A DNA stretch of 64,000 nt from Medicago truncatula (Eukaryota > Streptophyta > Magnoliopsida > Fabales > Fabaceae): NCBI RefSeq assembly GCF_003473485.1, contig NC_053047.1:8075001-8139000 (forward strand), in the 5' to 3' direction. The notes below the pieces were generated by a model. That model was not told the origin of the DNA. It made no database searches and saw only the letters and a list, made by a program, of their open reading frames with translations. A program made the position numbers and the translations under genes. Each line of letters starts with the position of its first letter. Position 1 is the first letter of the stretch. This document shows, piece by piece, positions 24,283-36,599 of this stretch.

Positions 24283-24810
24283 TTGTTTATATTTATAGTG
24301 TTATATTTCTTTGCTCAAAATCGATAGACCAACGTAGTGTAACAAAACTAAAAGTTAAGAACAAAAATATAAATGGGCATGTATAAGACAAAATAAAACA
24401 AAAATATGATCAAGATTTATGAGAATTGTTCAAACTCTTAAAGATAAAATTATGTGGTTTGCAATTGCAGTTGCACACATTCATGTTGGTCTTTTTCCAT
24501 GAAGAGAGAAAAAATTATTAAAATTTCGGAAACCGTAAAATTGTGTCAGATGTCAAGCTTTGACATCTGGAAAATATTTATGTAAGATATCTCGTGGAAT
24601 TTGTACCTACAAAATATAGGACCCCCAGCCCGCGCCAAACATGTCAAATTTTTTAGCCCCGCTAATCTCTTTGTGATACGATAAATACAAAGTCACTTGC
24701 ACGAGCTCTTTGAGCTATAAGGCTTTTTCTACCTTAAAATTGAAACACATTTCTCTTGCCTTAATTTCAATACCAAAAATGAAGTCATAGCTAGAGTCTT
24801 CAACTCCATT

Positions 24811-25848
24811 GGTTCTTAGCTTCATCTAATTTCATTTTCTGCTGTTTGATGCGATCAGTCTCATTCTAATTGCACTTTTTAGATGTCTGAATAACAGATT
24901 TACAACAAAATAAGTAATAAACAAAGTTGAAGAAATTCAGAACCAATTGTAAAGACTTAACCCATCAATCATTTAGGCAGAGGATAAAGAAGTAAGCAAC
25001 TCAAGCATGCATAAGGAGATTGAAAAAGTTTACGAAACATCACAAGTAAACTTATATCAGTATCGACATTAAAATCTGCTGAAGTATATGCAAGAGCACC
25101 GTGAAGTGAATCTTCTTTTCCAACACTAGGAAGCGGAAGAAATTCCTTTCTCGCAGCAGCTTGCAAGTGGTTAATAGTCTTTGCATTCTCAGGAATGTAG
25201 CCTTCTTCATCGTAGTTAACAAAAGGTGACAAGTAAGGTGGAGGAGTGCTGTTAACAAAAGAAAAATTTTAGGTTTTTAACGTTTAGCAATTAAAATTTC
25301 AATTAGAAACAAATTAATCAAACAAAATGAAAAGAAAAAAGGATGTGTGGATTTGTGATTCCACAAGAAGATATCCCTTGAAGAAAAAACAAATTTGCTC
25401 AGAATATAATATAGGACACTCCTACCATATAAGTTTCTATCGGAAAAATTATGCGTGCATTGACACAATCAAATATCATATATATTTTTGGTTTTGGTGT
25501 TTTCTCCCGTAACCTGTCTGTACGTTCGTAGTTTTTCTTTGTCTCGGCTTTCTTTATTTTTCTGTCATGCACTCTAATTGTTCTATGTTCTTCCAGCAAA
25601 GGTTCACGATAAAGAAAGCTAACATCTTTCAAATGGTAATAAGTCTGATGAGTTCCCTTGACCTTTTTCTTAGGCTGCCGGGGTGTTACAGCTTTTGAAA
25701 TGCTTAGTTTCCTAATATTTGCAAAAGCCAACGTAAAAATCGAAGTAGTAACACTTCAACACATTATATAGATGCATTTTCCGAATGACAACAGATCAGT
25801 AATGCCAGAAATTACAAATTTGGCAGCATTTCCCTCCTTTTTCTTCCC
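24811..25848 (-). pseudogene. Pescadillo (PES) pseudogene, block A, unit 3
   Basis: Array copy of block A, nearly identical to unit 1. N-terminal and BRCT pieces are fused at 25731-25399, and the post-BRCT exon lies at 25232-24969. The first exon piece keeps the GKKKEGN frame. The middle of the protein is missing as in the other copies. Confidence 0.82.
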
Positions 25849-27427
25849 CTACGATACAAAAGTAACAACATTAAGGGCATGTTTGGTTTGAATTTGTCAG
25901 AATACATTCAGAGCTAAAGTACTTTCCTATAAAACATACGTTTGTATGGACCCTGATACTTTTTCATTCTCCTCTTGCCGTTTGAGTTGTTCCATTTACC
26001 ATTTGAACATATATTATGTTGTTGCAGTAATGCGATTTTTTTGGTAATTACATATCCAAAAGTACTTTCAATAACTATTATATCTAAATGAATTACCTTT
26101 CATCATACATGCTTTTGACAAGGGTCCCAAACATAAACAACGCTAGAGCTGACTCATTTTAATCAAACTTGATTTTATAAAATGAGGCTTGATCAAACTA
26201 ATATAGCTAACTTTAATCCTAACATGCCTCAAATATATGAAAAGGGCTGACTTTCGTCTAGAAAATTTTCATTCTTCTTTTCTAACTAGTTACGGTTAAA
26301 AACTATAAATTCCAAAAAAACCAAAAAATATATCTACAAATATCTGCCTTCGACGCCAACTAAAGCAGAGAGTGTAGCATCGACACTTCAGATGGAAGAC
26401 ATGTCCACGCCAACACAAGTAAACACGTTTAATCAGTGTTGATGTGTCAGTGTCCGTGTTTGTGTTTCGTATGCAAAAAGAAATAACAATTAACAATAAG
26501 CTCCAACATTTCAGCAGAAAAATATAATAATAGCTGAAACTTTTAAGCTTGAGACCCTAATTTGATTATGAACTTTGTGGCATTAACACTTCTAATCGAA
26601 AGTGTGTCTGGTTTCCGATGACGTCCGATGCGAACGTGACTTTGACACATATGATTTTATTGAACCTTGAAATTTGGTCATTTTCCGGCTCTGTAGTGTT
26701 TCACCATTGTTGTTGATGAAAGTGAAACCACCATTGGTGACATTTTTATTTGGATGGTGATATGTAAGGTTTGAGTCAGGACTAATGCTTCTTTCCAGGT
26801 TTTGAAGAGGTGATTAGGAGAGTTTGGGATAAAAAATAAGTTTGGAAACTCACTATTCGGCCGCCTAATGATCAATTAATAATAAGCCTAAAGAATTTGA
26901 TGTGATCTTTGAAAGAAGAAAACATATCAGATCCAATAAAATATTACTAAAATTTATTATCGGTCTAAGGTAATTAAAAAAAATGTTGGCTATTTTATTG
27001 GACCGACAACATTTAAAATGGACACAATTTATTACTATAATTTATTACTAAAATTTACTAACATTTAAAATGGAAATTCTTAATTTGTGGAGCAATTTAG
27101 TAAAGTAAGAATTGCGGTCTTATCACTTTTAGCAAGAATATTCACTAATCAACTATTAATAAATAAATATCACTATATTTCAATTTTTCAATATTAAAAA
27201 AAATGTGAATCTTACCTAACATTGAGGTTTAAATGAGACATTGAGTCTTGAAGACTCAAAAATAAAAAATTCTCTTGAATTGGCTACCAAGTCTTAAAAG
27301 TTTGAAACCTGTTAGGGATGGTTCGGGTCACATTCATGGTGACTTTTCAAACAAGAATTAGTGATTAAATATAGTTCTGATCACAATTTAAATTGATGGT
27401 GGGAATACTTTTTCAATTTTTGGGGTT

Positions 27428-27435
27428 CTATAAAT
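27428..27435 (+). promoter_or_regulatory. Putative TATA box of DEF1, unit 3
   Basis: CTATAAAT, 69 bases before the ATG at 27504; same context as in unit 1. Confidence 0.6.
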
Positions 27436-27503
27436 TGGCTACATCTATCAACAATGTGATAGCACATAACCACTTACATTTTTTTAGAAGACAAAAAAAG
27501 GTG

Positions 27504-29601
27504 ATGGAGAGGAAAACACTTGCTAGCTTGTGCTTCTTTCTCATTGTTCTCTTAGCTGCTCGTAAGTTTATATTATAGTAATTTGGGATATGATTTTGTA
27601 TTTTAGTCATTATGTTTAACAAATAAAACCATTTTATTACAATACTTTTTATTTGAAAATAAAAACATGTATGCAAGCTATAATTTAGAGTTCAATTTTT
27701 ATATGTTTACGATTTTTAAAGAATATTTTATCAGGTTAGTAATTCTAAATTGACACATATTATTCATGATTGTTTGACACTATTTCAATCAAATTTTTAA
27801 ATACTTAGATCAAATGTGGTTAATAATAAGATTCAGTTAATAATAAACCATTTTAGATAATATGATTGTAAATTCTAATTGAAATCATCTTGGCAAAATT
27901 CACTTACCTCTCGATCAAATTATATATCACTATGGCCCTCTTCCCTTAAGAATTGAAGGAGGAAAACATAAAAACAAATCTTAAATTTGATGTAACAATT
28001 TTTTTTCTTTCTATTTACTATCTTTATCCCTAAAAATTATACACCCTCTGTTCTTTAGTTATTTTGCATGTATTAAGAAATGTAATTCATTTTGTATGGA
28101 AAAGAGATATTATTAGTTATTTTACAAAATTGTCCTTAATAAATAGTATAAGAAAGATAAATTAAATAATTGAAAGAAGAGAGAGTAATAAATAGCTAAT
28201 GATATAATAGAAAAAGTAACATTAATGTTTTATTATTATTGTAAAACGAAAAATAATTTCTTCTTCAAAGGGACGTATAATTTGAGACAAAAGGAGTATC
28301 TTAAATAAATCACGAGAATCTAAAAGGTTGACTCTGATATTATAAATTTATCTTCAAGAGAATTAATTATCTTTCACAAATCATTATCTTGAAGAGAAAT
28401 AAATTACTGGAATCTATGCTTCAGTGGCAATTGATTTTGCTTTTACAAATTTGGTGTTGTTGTCATCGTGAGCTTAACTCAGTTGGTATGGTCAATGCAT
28501 AAAATATGCAAGGTACGGGACCCCGGGGCACTGGTTAAGGAGTAATAAATGAACATATTTCATTTGTTTTACTTCAATTAAAGTGATAAATATTTTAATT
28601 AATTAAAATAAAAAAGTTGTATTTAATACTCGGTCAAATTTCCTTTTCCATTACATATTTACATTCTTGTATCCTTTTCATTAATTAACAATTTTTTTTT
28701 TTCGTGGATTTTACTCAAACCAATTTTCCTTTCCGTCAATTTGTTGTGAATCATTTTTTTCTTTCAAACCAATTCACGGAAAGCCTATGCATAATTAGCA
28801 ACATATTCAATTAAAATAAAGTCTAAAATAAATTAACAATTCCAAAGGTAAAACATAACCAATTAAAATATCAAATACAACTTCTCAAAAAAATATCAAA
28901 TACAAAATCATCAAATGTGTAGAAATTCCATGCTTGTATCACAAAATAGGAAATTTGATAGTGTATTGAATGCACATTTTTCTTATTTTAATTATTTGAC
29001 TTTTTTTTTGAAGGAAATTACTTAACTTATTTCTCACTTTAATAAAGATAAAACAATGAGGATCTGATAATTTATTACTCCTTAACCAGTGCCCCACATT
29101 AAGCACCCAATGTGGCGTGCTCTATTGTGGTTGATCTTATAAATTTGTCTTCAAGAGAATTAATTATCCTTTACCAATAATTATCTTGAATAGAAATAAA
29201 TTACGGGAATCTATGCTTCAATGGCAATTGATTTTGCTTTTACAAATTTATATTCAATAGAAATAATTAGCTAATGTTTTCTTCATAGTATTTATTTCAT
29301 ATCAAACAAACATATGTAACATAATATACTAATAATAAAAAAGTTTTTCTATCATGTGCAAATGTAATTTTGTTAACTATCGAGTGTTGAAAATATATTG
29401 CTTATGAAAAATAATATTGTTCTTTTGGAAATTGCAGAAGTAGTGGCGCAAAATGTGCCTTGTCAGACACGAAATCGTAACTTCAAGAGTGCATGTATTG
29501 CTGTATCTGGCGACGACGAAGAATGTGACCATGATTGCAGGAGAGTAGGAGGCTGGAATGGTGGTTCTTGCAAAAATCAGAAATGTGTTTGTGACTGTTG
29601 A
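27504..29601 (+). CDS. Defensin-like secreted peptide DEF1, unit 3 (two exons)
   Basis: Array copy and the most divergent of the three. Exon 1 is 27504-27561 and exon 2 is 29438-29601. Compared with unit 1 the product has Ile25 to Asn, Lys29 to Gln, Asn46 to Asp and Tyr60 to Asn. The last falls in the GGW-x-GG loop between cysteines 4 and 5. Signal peptide, eight cysteines and splice sites are unchanged. No silent change is seen in exon 2 between units 1 and 3. Confidence 0.88.
28040..28298. mobile_element. Stowaway-like MITE in DEF1 intron, unit 3
   Basis: Array copy of the element at 3823. Confidence 0.65.
28525..29095. mobile_element. MITE with 25 bp inverted ends, DEF1 intron unit 3
   Basis: Array copy of the element at 4307. 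Confidence 0.7.
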
Positions 29602-29880
29602 ACATCTCCTACATAAATAAATAATCTAGTTATAGTATGATTCATAGCTAGATTATGTTTATGGAATAAATCATTGATCAATTCTCTTCCCTTGAGTGAG
29701 AAGAGAAATAATTAATATATAGAGTAATATGTGTGACAAGATAGCATGTTGTCTTATTAAATAAACGGAAATGATTATCATAGCAAGACATTGCATCGTG
29801 AGGATTTCCACAATGATGTGGCAACATAATATCTTTATTAAATTGGCTGAACAGTGTTTCGCGGCCGTTTCATGATTTGA

Positions 29881-30635
29881 GGAATGCTAGGGTTACACCC
29901 TCTAACTCACCATTTAACACACTCCAATCAAAATAGGTCACCTCATCCAATTTTTTATTTTCCTTTACCTATTGACCGGTGATACAAGTTGAACAAAACA
30001 ACATTTCTTTTCTCACACACAAACAAACAAAAAGGTTGAACAAAATTATCATGGCTCCTTCAAGGTTCTCCACAAATCAAACTGCTCTTCCCTGTCCATA
30101 ACTCATCTCCTTCCGATCTGGTGCAAGCACATCTCTGTTATACGCCGATGTATCGTACGGTCGCGAGCTCCGGTGCTCTTATTTACGAGCTCTGGTGGCC
30201 GTCGATGATTGGGTTTTCAGTTGGATTTAATTCGTTTGTTGTAGCATTTCCAGATCCAGGATCCAGTTGGGTTATATACAAGGTTTCCAGATCTAATTAT
30301 ATTTGCTTTTGAGATTTTAGTGGAAAGTAATTTTTATTATATCTATGAAAAGACGATGATAGAGAAGAAAGAAAACCAAATTATGAGCAATTTTTTATTT
30401 TCCTTTTGATTTAATTTGGGTGAAAAGCGACAATTCCTTCCGGACATACAAGAACTTGGTCTTGGAGAAGGTCGAGCGAAGAAGATAGATATTAAACTCC
30501 AAAAAATAAAAAATAAAATAAATGTTCATAAAGGTGAAACCGGTAGCTGTAAGGAAAATAAAAAAGTGGACTACATGGCTTATTTTGATTGGAGTGTGTT
30601 AAAAGGGTATGTTAGAAGGTGTGACCCTAGCATTC
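29881..30635. mobile_element. MULE-like element downstream of DEF1, unit 3 (long form)
   Basis: Same inverted ends as at 5661, but 440 bp longer (29967-30406). Flanks read tcatgattt on both sides, a 9 bp target duplication typical of Mutator-like elements. The extra segment is less AT-rich and contains an ATG (complement-free, near 30051, atggctccttcaagg), so it may be captured gene DNA as in a Pack-MULE. The captured gene was not recognised. Confidence 0.65.
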
Positions 30636-31499
30636 ATGATTTTTCATCTTGGGATGTATAGCATCGCTGTTAAATAAAATGTGTTAATTATGTTTGTAGT
30701 GTTATATTTCTTTGTTCAAAATTTATAGACCAACGTAGTGTAACAAAACTAATTAAGTTAAGAACAAAAATATAAATGGACATGTATTCGACAAAATACA
30801 ACAAAAATATGTGGTTTGCAATTGCAGTTGCACACATTCATGTTGGTCATATTCCAAGAAGAGAGAAAAAATGATTAAAATTTCGGAAACCGTAAAACTG
30901 TGTCAGGTGACAAGTGTTTGTTAGCGCAGCAATGGAAGCTTGTTCAACAAGCAAAAATAACAGAAATAGTTATTAGGGTTTCTAGGTTTTTCTAGTTTTG
31001 ATGATTTTGTGAATTAGAGAGGATGAGAAGAAAGAGCAAGTGAATAGAATTGATAAAATGAATTGTATTATTGAGATATGAAAAATTGTACAAGGAATGA
31101 GCTTATTACAAGCATGTGTTAGGTTACTTGAAGCACAAACTCTAACAAAGTTGTAACAAACTTCAAAACAAACTAAAATCAAAGTGTGATTAATCAACTA
31201 AACATGATTATCACTAATGTAAACTTGAATTAACAACTAAACTAAGAGTTTTGACATCTAGAAAACATTTATATAAGATATCCCGTGGAATTTGTACCGA
31301 AAAAATATAGGACCCCCCAGCCCGTGCCTAACAAATCAAATTTTTGAGCCCCCGCTAATCTCTTTATGATTCGATAAAAACAAAGTCGCTTGCATGAACT
31401 CTTTGAGCTATAAGGCTTTTTCTACCTTAAAATTAAAACACATTCATCTTGCCTTAATTTCAATACCAAAAATGAAGTCATAGCTAGAGTCTTCAACTC

Positions 31500-32694
31500 C
31501 TTTGACCCTTAGCATCATCTAATTTCATTTTCCGCTGTTGATGTGATCAGTCTCATTCTGCTTGTGCTTATTAGATATCTGAATAACAAATATCCAACAA
31601 AATAACTAATAAACAAATTTGAAGAAATTCAGAACCAATTGTAAAGACTTAACCCATCAATCACTTGCAACCATTTATACAAAGAATAAAGAAGTAAGCA
31701 ACTCAAGTATGCAAGGAAATTGAAAAAGTTTACCTCATGGCTTCGAATATCTTAATATTTTTACGAGACATCACAAGTAAACTCATATCAGTATCGACAT
31801 TTTCTTGGCCATTCGTTGTTGATTCTTCGGTCTGTACCACACTAGAAGATATTTCTTTTTCGACATTAGAATCTGCTGAAATATATGTAATAGCACCCTG
31901 AAGTGAATCGTCTTTTCCAACACCAGGAAGCGGAAGAAATTCCTCTGTGGCAGCAGATTGCAAGTGGTTGATAGTCTTTGCATTGTCGGAAATGTAGCCT
32001 TCTTCATCGTAGTTAACAAAAGGTGACAAGTGAGGTGGAGGAGTCCTGTTAACAAAAGAAACGCAAGAATAACAAAAAACAATGATTCCCTTTGTACTGG
32101 AGTAATTAGGCCAAAACAGTGCAAATAATGACATAGAAATCAATCATATAAATGATTTCATAAATAAGTTCAAGAGATATAGCATCAATAAAAAAGTCTA
32201 ATAATCTTTGTTGTGTTACGTGCACAACATCCCCGTATTATTAATTTTTTTACTTTCTTATAAATTTAATTTGAAAAGAAACTTGAAATAAAATTAGGAA
32301 AATAATGTGTCTCATACTTCCCAATTATGACAGAAACAATACTTTCAAATAATTGTGTTTGTCGTCAAGACTATCAAAAGGTCTTACCTCCCTAATCAAG
32401 AAGAATTTGAGATTTTTGAAGAGATTTTTACATTCTCTTGTATCTTGATCCTCTTCATCTTCACGGCTAAGTCTTAAACCAGGTGCATCCGTGCACCAGG
32501 TTCATTGTGAAGAAGATAGGATATTACTGTCTTCAAATTTGCACTTTCTTAAAGGAAATATAGAAGTTACAAATAATGATCAAATTTTTTACAAATTCCA
32601 AGTATTATATACCTTCGGATTTTGTGTACAAGATCTACATCAATTTTCTTGCTCTTTGACGCACGTAATGCTCCAAAGAGATTTACCATTGTAA
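31500..32694 (-). pseudogene. Pescadillo (PES) pseudogene, block B, unit 3
   Basis: Array copy of block B: mid exon near 32694-32603 and post-BRCT exon in 32067-31730, with the same missing BRCT domain. Confidence 0.8.
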
Positions 32695-33067
32695 GATAGT
32701 CGTCCAATTATCCAAGTGGGTCCACAAATCTTGGGTACCTATAATACATAGAAAAATCAAATAAACTGGAAAATTTTATTAAACAGAAAACAAAAAGCCA
32801 AAAACAAAGCTAGAGACCTAAGGATAACGGAAAGAAGGAAGTCTGTATCTGTCTCTATAAAAATTATCTCAAAAAATATAAATGGACATGTATTAGACAA
32901 AATACAAAAAAATATATATGAACAAGATTTCTGAGAATTCAAACTCTTGACATAAAATTATGTGGTTTGCAATTGCAGTTGCACACATTCATGTTGGTCT
33001 TATTCCAAGAAGAGAGAAAAAATTATTAAAATTTCAGAAACTGTAAAATTGTGTCAGATATCAAGTA

Positions 33068-33646
33068 ATTTCATGTAATTTCATTTTCCGCTGTTTGATG
33101 TGATCAGTCTCATTCCGCTTGCACTTATTAGATATCTGAATAACAGATTTACAACAAAATAAGTAATAAACAAAGTTGAAGAAATTCAAAATCAATGGTA
33201 AAGATTTAACCCGTCAATCACTTTGCAACCATTTATGTAGAGGATAAAGAAGTAAGCAACTCAAGTATGCATAAGGAGATGGAAAAAGTTTACCTTCATG
33301 GTTCGAATATCTTTCTATTTTTATTAGACATCTCAAATAAACTCATTTCAGTATCGATATTTTCTTGGCCATTCGTTGTTGATTCTCCGGTCTGTACCAC
33401 ACAAGATGTTTCTTTTTCGACATTAGAATCTACCGAAGTATACGTAATAGAACCCTGAAGTGATTCTTCTTTTCCAACACCATAAAGCAGAAGAAATTCC
33501 TTTATGGCAGCAGCTTGCAAGTGGTTGATAGTCTTTCCATAGTCGAGAATGTAGCCTTCTTCATCGTAGTTAGCAAAATTTCCATAGTCGAGAATGTAGC
33601 CTTCTTCATCGTAGTTAACAAAATTGCAAGTGTGGTGGAGGAACAT
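33068..33646 (-). pseudogene. Pescadillo (PES) pseudogene, block C, unit 3
   Basis: Array copy of block C with the 45 bp duplication; the exon lies at 33646-33296. A deletion just beyond its tail (junction near 33062) removes about 280 bp of 3' flank present in units 1 and 2. Confidence 0.8.
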
Positions 33647-33739
33647 TTTAAGTTTTTAACATTTAGACAATTAAAATTTCAAAAGTTTTTTTTTAAGATG
33701 AAAATAAAAAAGAAGTTATAAAAGAAAATAAATTGGTTA

Positions 33740-34977
33740 GTAGGTAGGTAGGTAAGGTTCATAGCTTAAACCATTTCTCCCATTTCTCATTCCCATCACT
33801 ACTGCCTTTACACTTTCCAGCGCGCGCACTCTCTCTCTCCATTTCTCACTCTCTCTCTCCATTTCTGACCTGACCCATTTAGCTCATTTCCAGATCAAAA
33901 TCTTAGTGATTAGTGGTGACAGAAACATTTCGGTGGTGTTAGGTATTGATTTCATTGAAACACATCTCTTTTTTGTCTCATGTTTTTCTTTTTTATATTG
34001 TTCTGTCTCTTTTTTATTCCTTCTTCGTCAGTTATTATGTTTATTGGTGTCAGACACCGAACACGTCTTTGATCTTAATTGTCGGTGTTACTGAACACGG
34101 CCTCTATTTACTTGTTGGGTGGTTTTTTTTAGTTTTCTTTCTTACTTTTTAAATTCAAATTTTTATGTTACACAAGGAAGAATGGAAAGTAAGAATTCAA
34201 AGATGTGGGCAATCCTTTCAACGAGTTTGCGTATGTCGACAATCCTTTCGGTGAGTACGCGTATAAGGGAAATCATCTTAGAAAGAGTGAAGTTGAAGAG
34301 GATTCTTGTCGTACTAGGAAGGTTTTGAAATATTTTCAAAAAGTCAAACACGAGTGTAGAGTGGAGCATCAAAAGAGAGTTATCTCTCGTTATTTTCAAA
34401 ACAAACGTGGTAGGAAGGATTTTGATGATGTTTCTAGATATTTTTTATGTCAGAGCAGAACATTTGATGAAAACTTGAAAGTGGAAGAGGATTCTTGTCG
34501 TATAAGGAAGGTTTCAAAATATTCTCAGAAAGACGAACAAGAGTCTAAAATGGAGCATCCAAATAGGGTGGTATCTTCGTGTTTTCAAAACTGTTCTACG
34601 AAGAGCATTGAAGAATTTTTAAATCAGTTTAAATATCAGAATAAAAGTGTGTCAAGTCTCAGAAAGTGTGTTAAGAAGAGTGAACATGAAGGAACTTTTG
34701 AAGAGGATTCATCTCCTCTTCCTCCTAAGATTTCCAAAGACTCCGAAAGAGACCGAAAGTTGAAAAGCCTAGAAAATCCGAAAGAAAAACTAAACCTTTT
34801 ATAAAGGCTGATAGATGTAGGGAGGCTTACAAAAGGAAAACGCCGGATAATAATTGGGTGAATCCACGTTCTACACGTCCTATCCTTGAAGAGCCTCTTC
34901 TTTAAGAGTATCATTTACATGATCCATGGAGGGTGACTGTTATATGTATGCTATTGAACCGCACTAAAGGTGTTAAG
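33740..34977 (+). pseudogene. MBD4-like DNA glycosylase pseudogene, plus-strand arm (unit 3)
   Basis: 5' part of a plant homologue of MBD4, a nuclear base-excision-repair glycosylase acting on T or U mispaired with G. Coding begins at about 34192 (MESKNSK). The N-terminal region carries repeated KVSKYFQ/VSRYFQ-type motifs, as in plant MBD4-like proteins. It then enters the start of the HhH-GPD glycosylase fold: REAYKRKTPDNNWV, HDPWRV, CMLLNRTKG. Lesions: one-base losses near 34203 and 34742, and a stop TAA at 34903-34905. Homology stops at a GT after codon 'GTTAAG', the likely end of this exon; later exons with the catalytic Asp are absent. The identification is by recognised motifs. Confidence 0.8.
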
Positions 34978-35429
34978 GTACATTCATCGAAGTATTTCCT
35001 TAGTTTTTCTTTATTGCATCCCTTATATTTTATACCGATGTTTTACTGTCGGTTTATGATATTGTATCTTTCTATTTTAGTGATTAATAAATATTGTTTC
35101 TTATTTGCTTTAGAAAGGTTTACTGCTATTGTTCGTTATTTTGGCTTTCTAAACTGTTAATCGTCTTCATATCGTAATGCTATAATGTCATATTTGAAAT
35201 TTATCCTCTTGAGGGCCCTGCTTAGCAAATTATAATAAAGAATTTGGTGTTGAACTTCCGCTTCTGTTAGAAGCTTATTGATGACTACATGTTGAAAGAG
35301 ATGCAAACCGTTAGCATATGTTGAGTTTTATTGAATTACTCCCAATCCCTATGAATTAGTAAACACAAGTTAACATAAACAGAAAAATCCTTATGAGTCA
35401 TTTTGAATTCATCGTAAAGAAGAACAGTG

Positions 35430-36510
35430 GCTTCCTTTTTCTCTGTTTTCCTGGGCTTTTCAACTTTCGGTCTCTTTCGAGAGTCTGTGGAAATCTTAGG
35501 AGGAAGAGGAGATGAATCCTCTTCAACAGTTCCTTCATGTTCAATCTTCTTAACACACTTCCTAAGACTTAACACACTTTTACTTTGATATTTAAATTGA
35601 CTTAAAAATTCTTTAATGCTCTTCGTAGAACAGTTTAGAAAACAAGGAAATACCACCCTCTTTGGAGTCTCCATTTTAGACTTTTGTTAGCTTTCTGAGA
35701 ATATTTTGAAACCTTACGAATATGACAAGTATCGTCTTCCACTTTCAAGTTTTCATCAAATGTTCTGTATTGACATAAAAAATCTTTAGAAACGTCATCA
35801 GAATCCTTCCTACTACGTTTCTTCTGAAAATAACGAGACACAACTCTCTTTGGATGCTCCACTTTATACTCGTGTTCGACTTTCTGAAAATATTTCGAGA
35901 CCTTCCCAGTACGACAAGAATCCTCCTCAACTTCACTCTTTCTAAGATGATTTCCCTTATACGCATACTCACTGAAAGGATTTTTGAAATACGCAAATTC
36001 GTTGAAAGGATTGCCCACATTCTTTGAATGCTTACTTTCCATTCTTCCTTGTGTAACAGAAAAATTTGAAGTTAAAAAATAAGAAAGAAAACTAAAAAAC
36101 CACTCAACAAGTAAACAAGTAAATAGAGGTCGTAACACCGACACTTCAAATCGAAGACGTGTCCGGTGTCCGACACCAAAAAACATAATAAGTGACGAAG
36201 AAGCAAGAAAAAAGAAACAGAACAATATAAAAAAAAAAACAAGAAACAACCAAGAGACGTGATTCAATGAAATCAATACCTGGCACCGCCAGAATGTTCG
36301 TGTCACCACCGGTTACCAAGATTTTGACCAGAAAATGAGATAAATGGGTCCGATCATAAATGGGGAGAGAGAGAGCGCGCTAGAATGTGTAAATAGAGTA
36401 GTGATGAGAATGACAAATGGTTAAAGCTGGGATATAATGTGAAATCAATACCTATTAACCATTTATTTTCTTTTATAACTTCTTTTTTATTTTTATCTTA
36501 AAAATAACTT
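35430..36510 (-). pseudogene. MBD4-like DNA glycosylase pseudogene, inverted arm
   Basis: Minus-strand copy of 33690-34790, roughly 90% similar over the parts compared by eye. It includes the upstream region (36510-36040) and coding sequence from the ATG near 36042 (MESKHSKNVGNPFNEF), which here keeps the original frame at the site broken in the plus arm. It breaks later, after YSQK near 35690, and resumes in another frame (CFLNCSTKSIKEFL). It ends near 35430 before the glycosylase domain. Confidence 0.8.
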
Positions 36511-36599
36511 TTGGATTTTTTATTGCTCCATAATGTGATTATAATTTTCCCTATTAACAAAAGAAACATTTTAAGTTTTTAACATTTAGACAATTAAAT

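Larger units (their letters stand above)
24225..34324. repeat. Tandem array unit 3 (partial, 10.1 kb; right edge of array)
   Basis: Third copy. It matches units 1 and 2 until 34324, inside the MBD4-like fragment. There, units 1 and 2 jump to a 30 bp repeat and DEF2, whereas this copy continues through MBD4-like coding sequence. It therefore has no DEF2. It also keeps 440 bp inside the MULE-like MITE (29967-30406) that units 1 and 2 lack. Confidence 0.93.
33690..36510. repeat. Long inverted repeat (about 1.1 kb arms, 640 bp loop)
   Basis: Arms are 33690-34790 (plus) and 35430-36510 (minus), both carrying the MBD4-like 5' region including its upstream DNA. The loop (34790-35430) holds the first glycosylase exon on the plus strand and unmatched DNA. 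Confidence 0.85.

Noticed and set aside
1-34324. CRISPR-like or phage-related array
   Set aside because: Units are 12 kb with split plant genes; there are no short regular spacers.
34205-34804. 199-codon frame as a novel intact gene
   Set aside because: It is the frameshifted middle of the MBD4-like pseudogene; its ATG is not the true start, and the domain continues in another frame after 34742.
35635-36309. 224-codon minus-strand frame as a membrane protein
   Set aside because: The hydrophobic first half is translation of upstream non-coding DNA of the MBD4-like copy; only the part from about 36042 is coding in origin.
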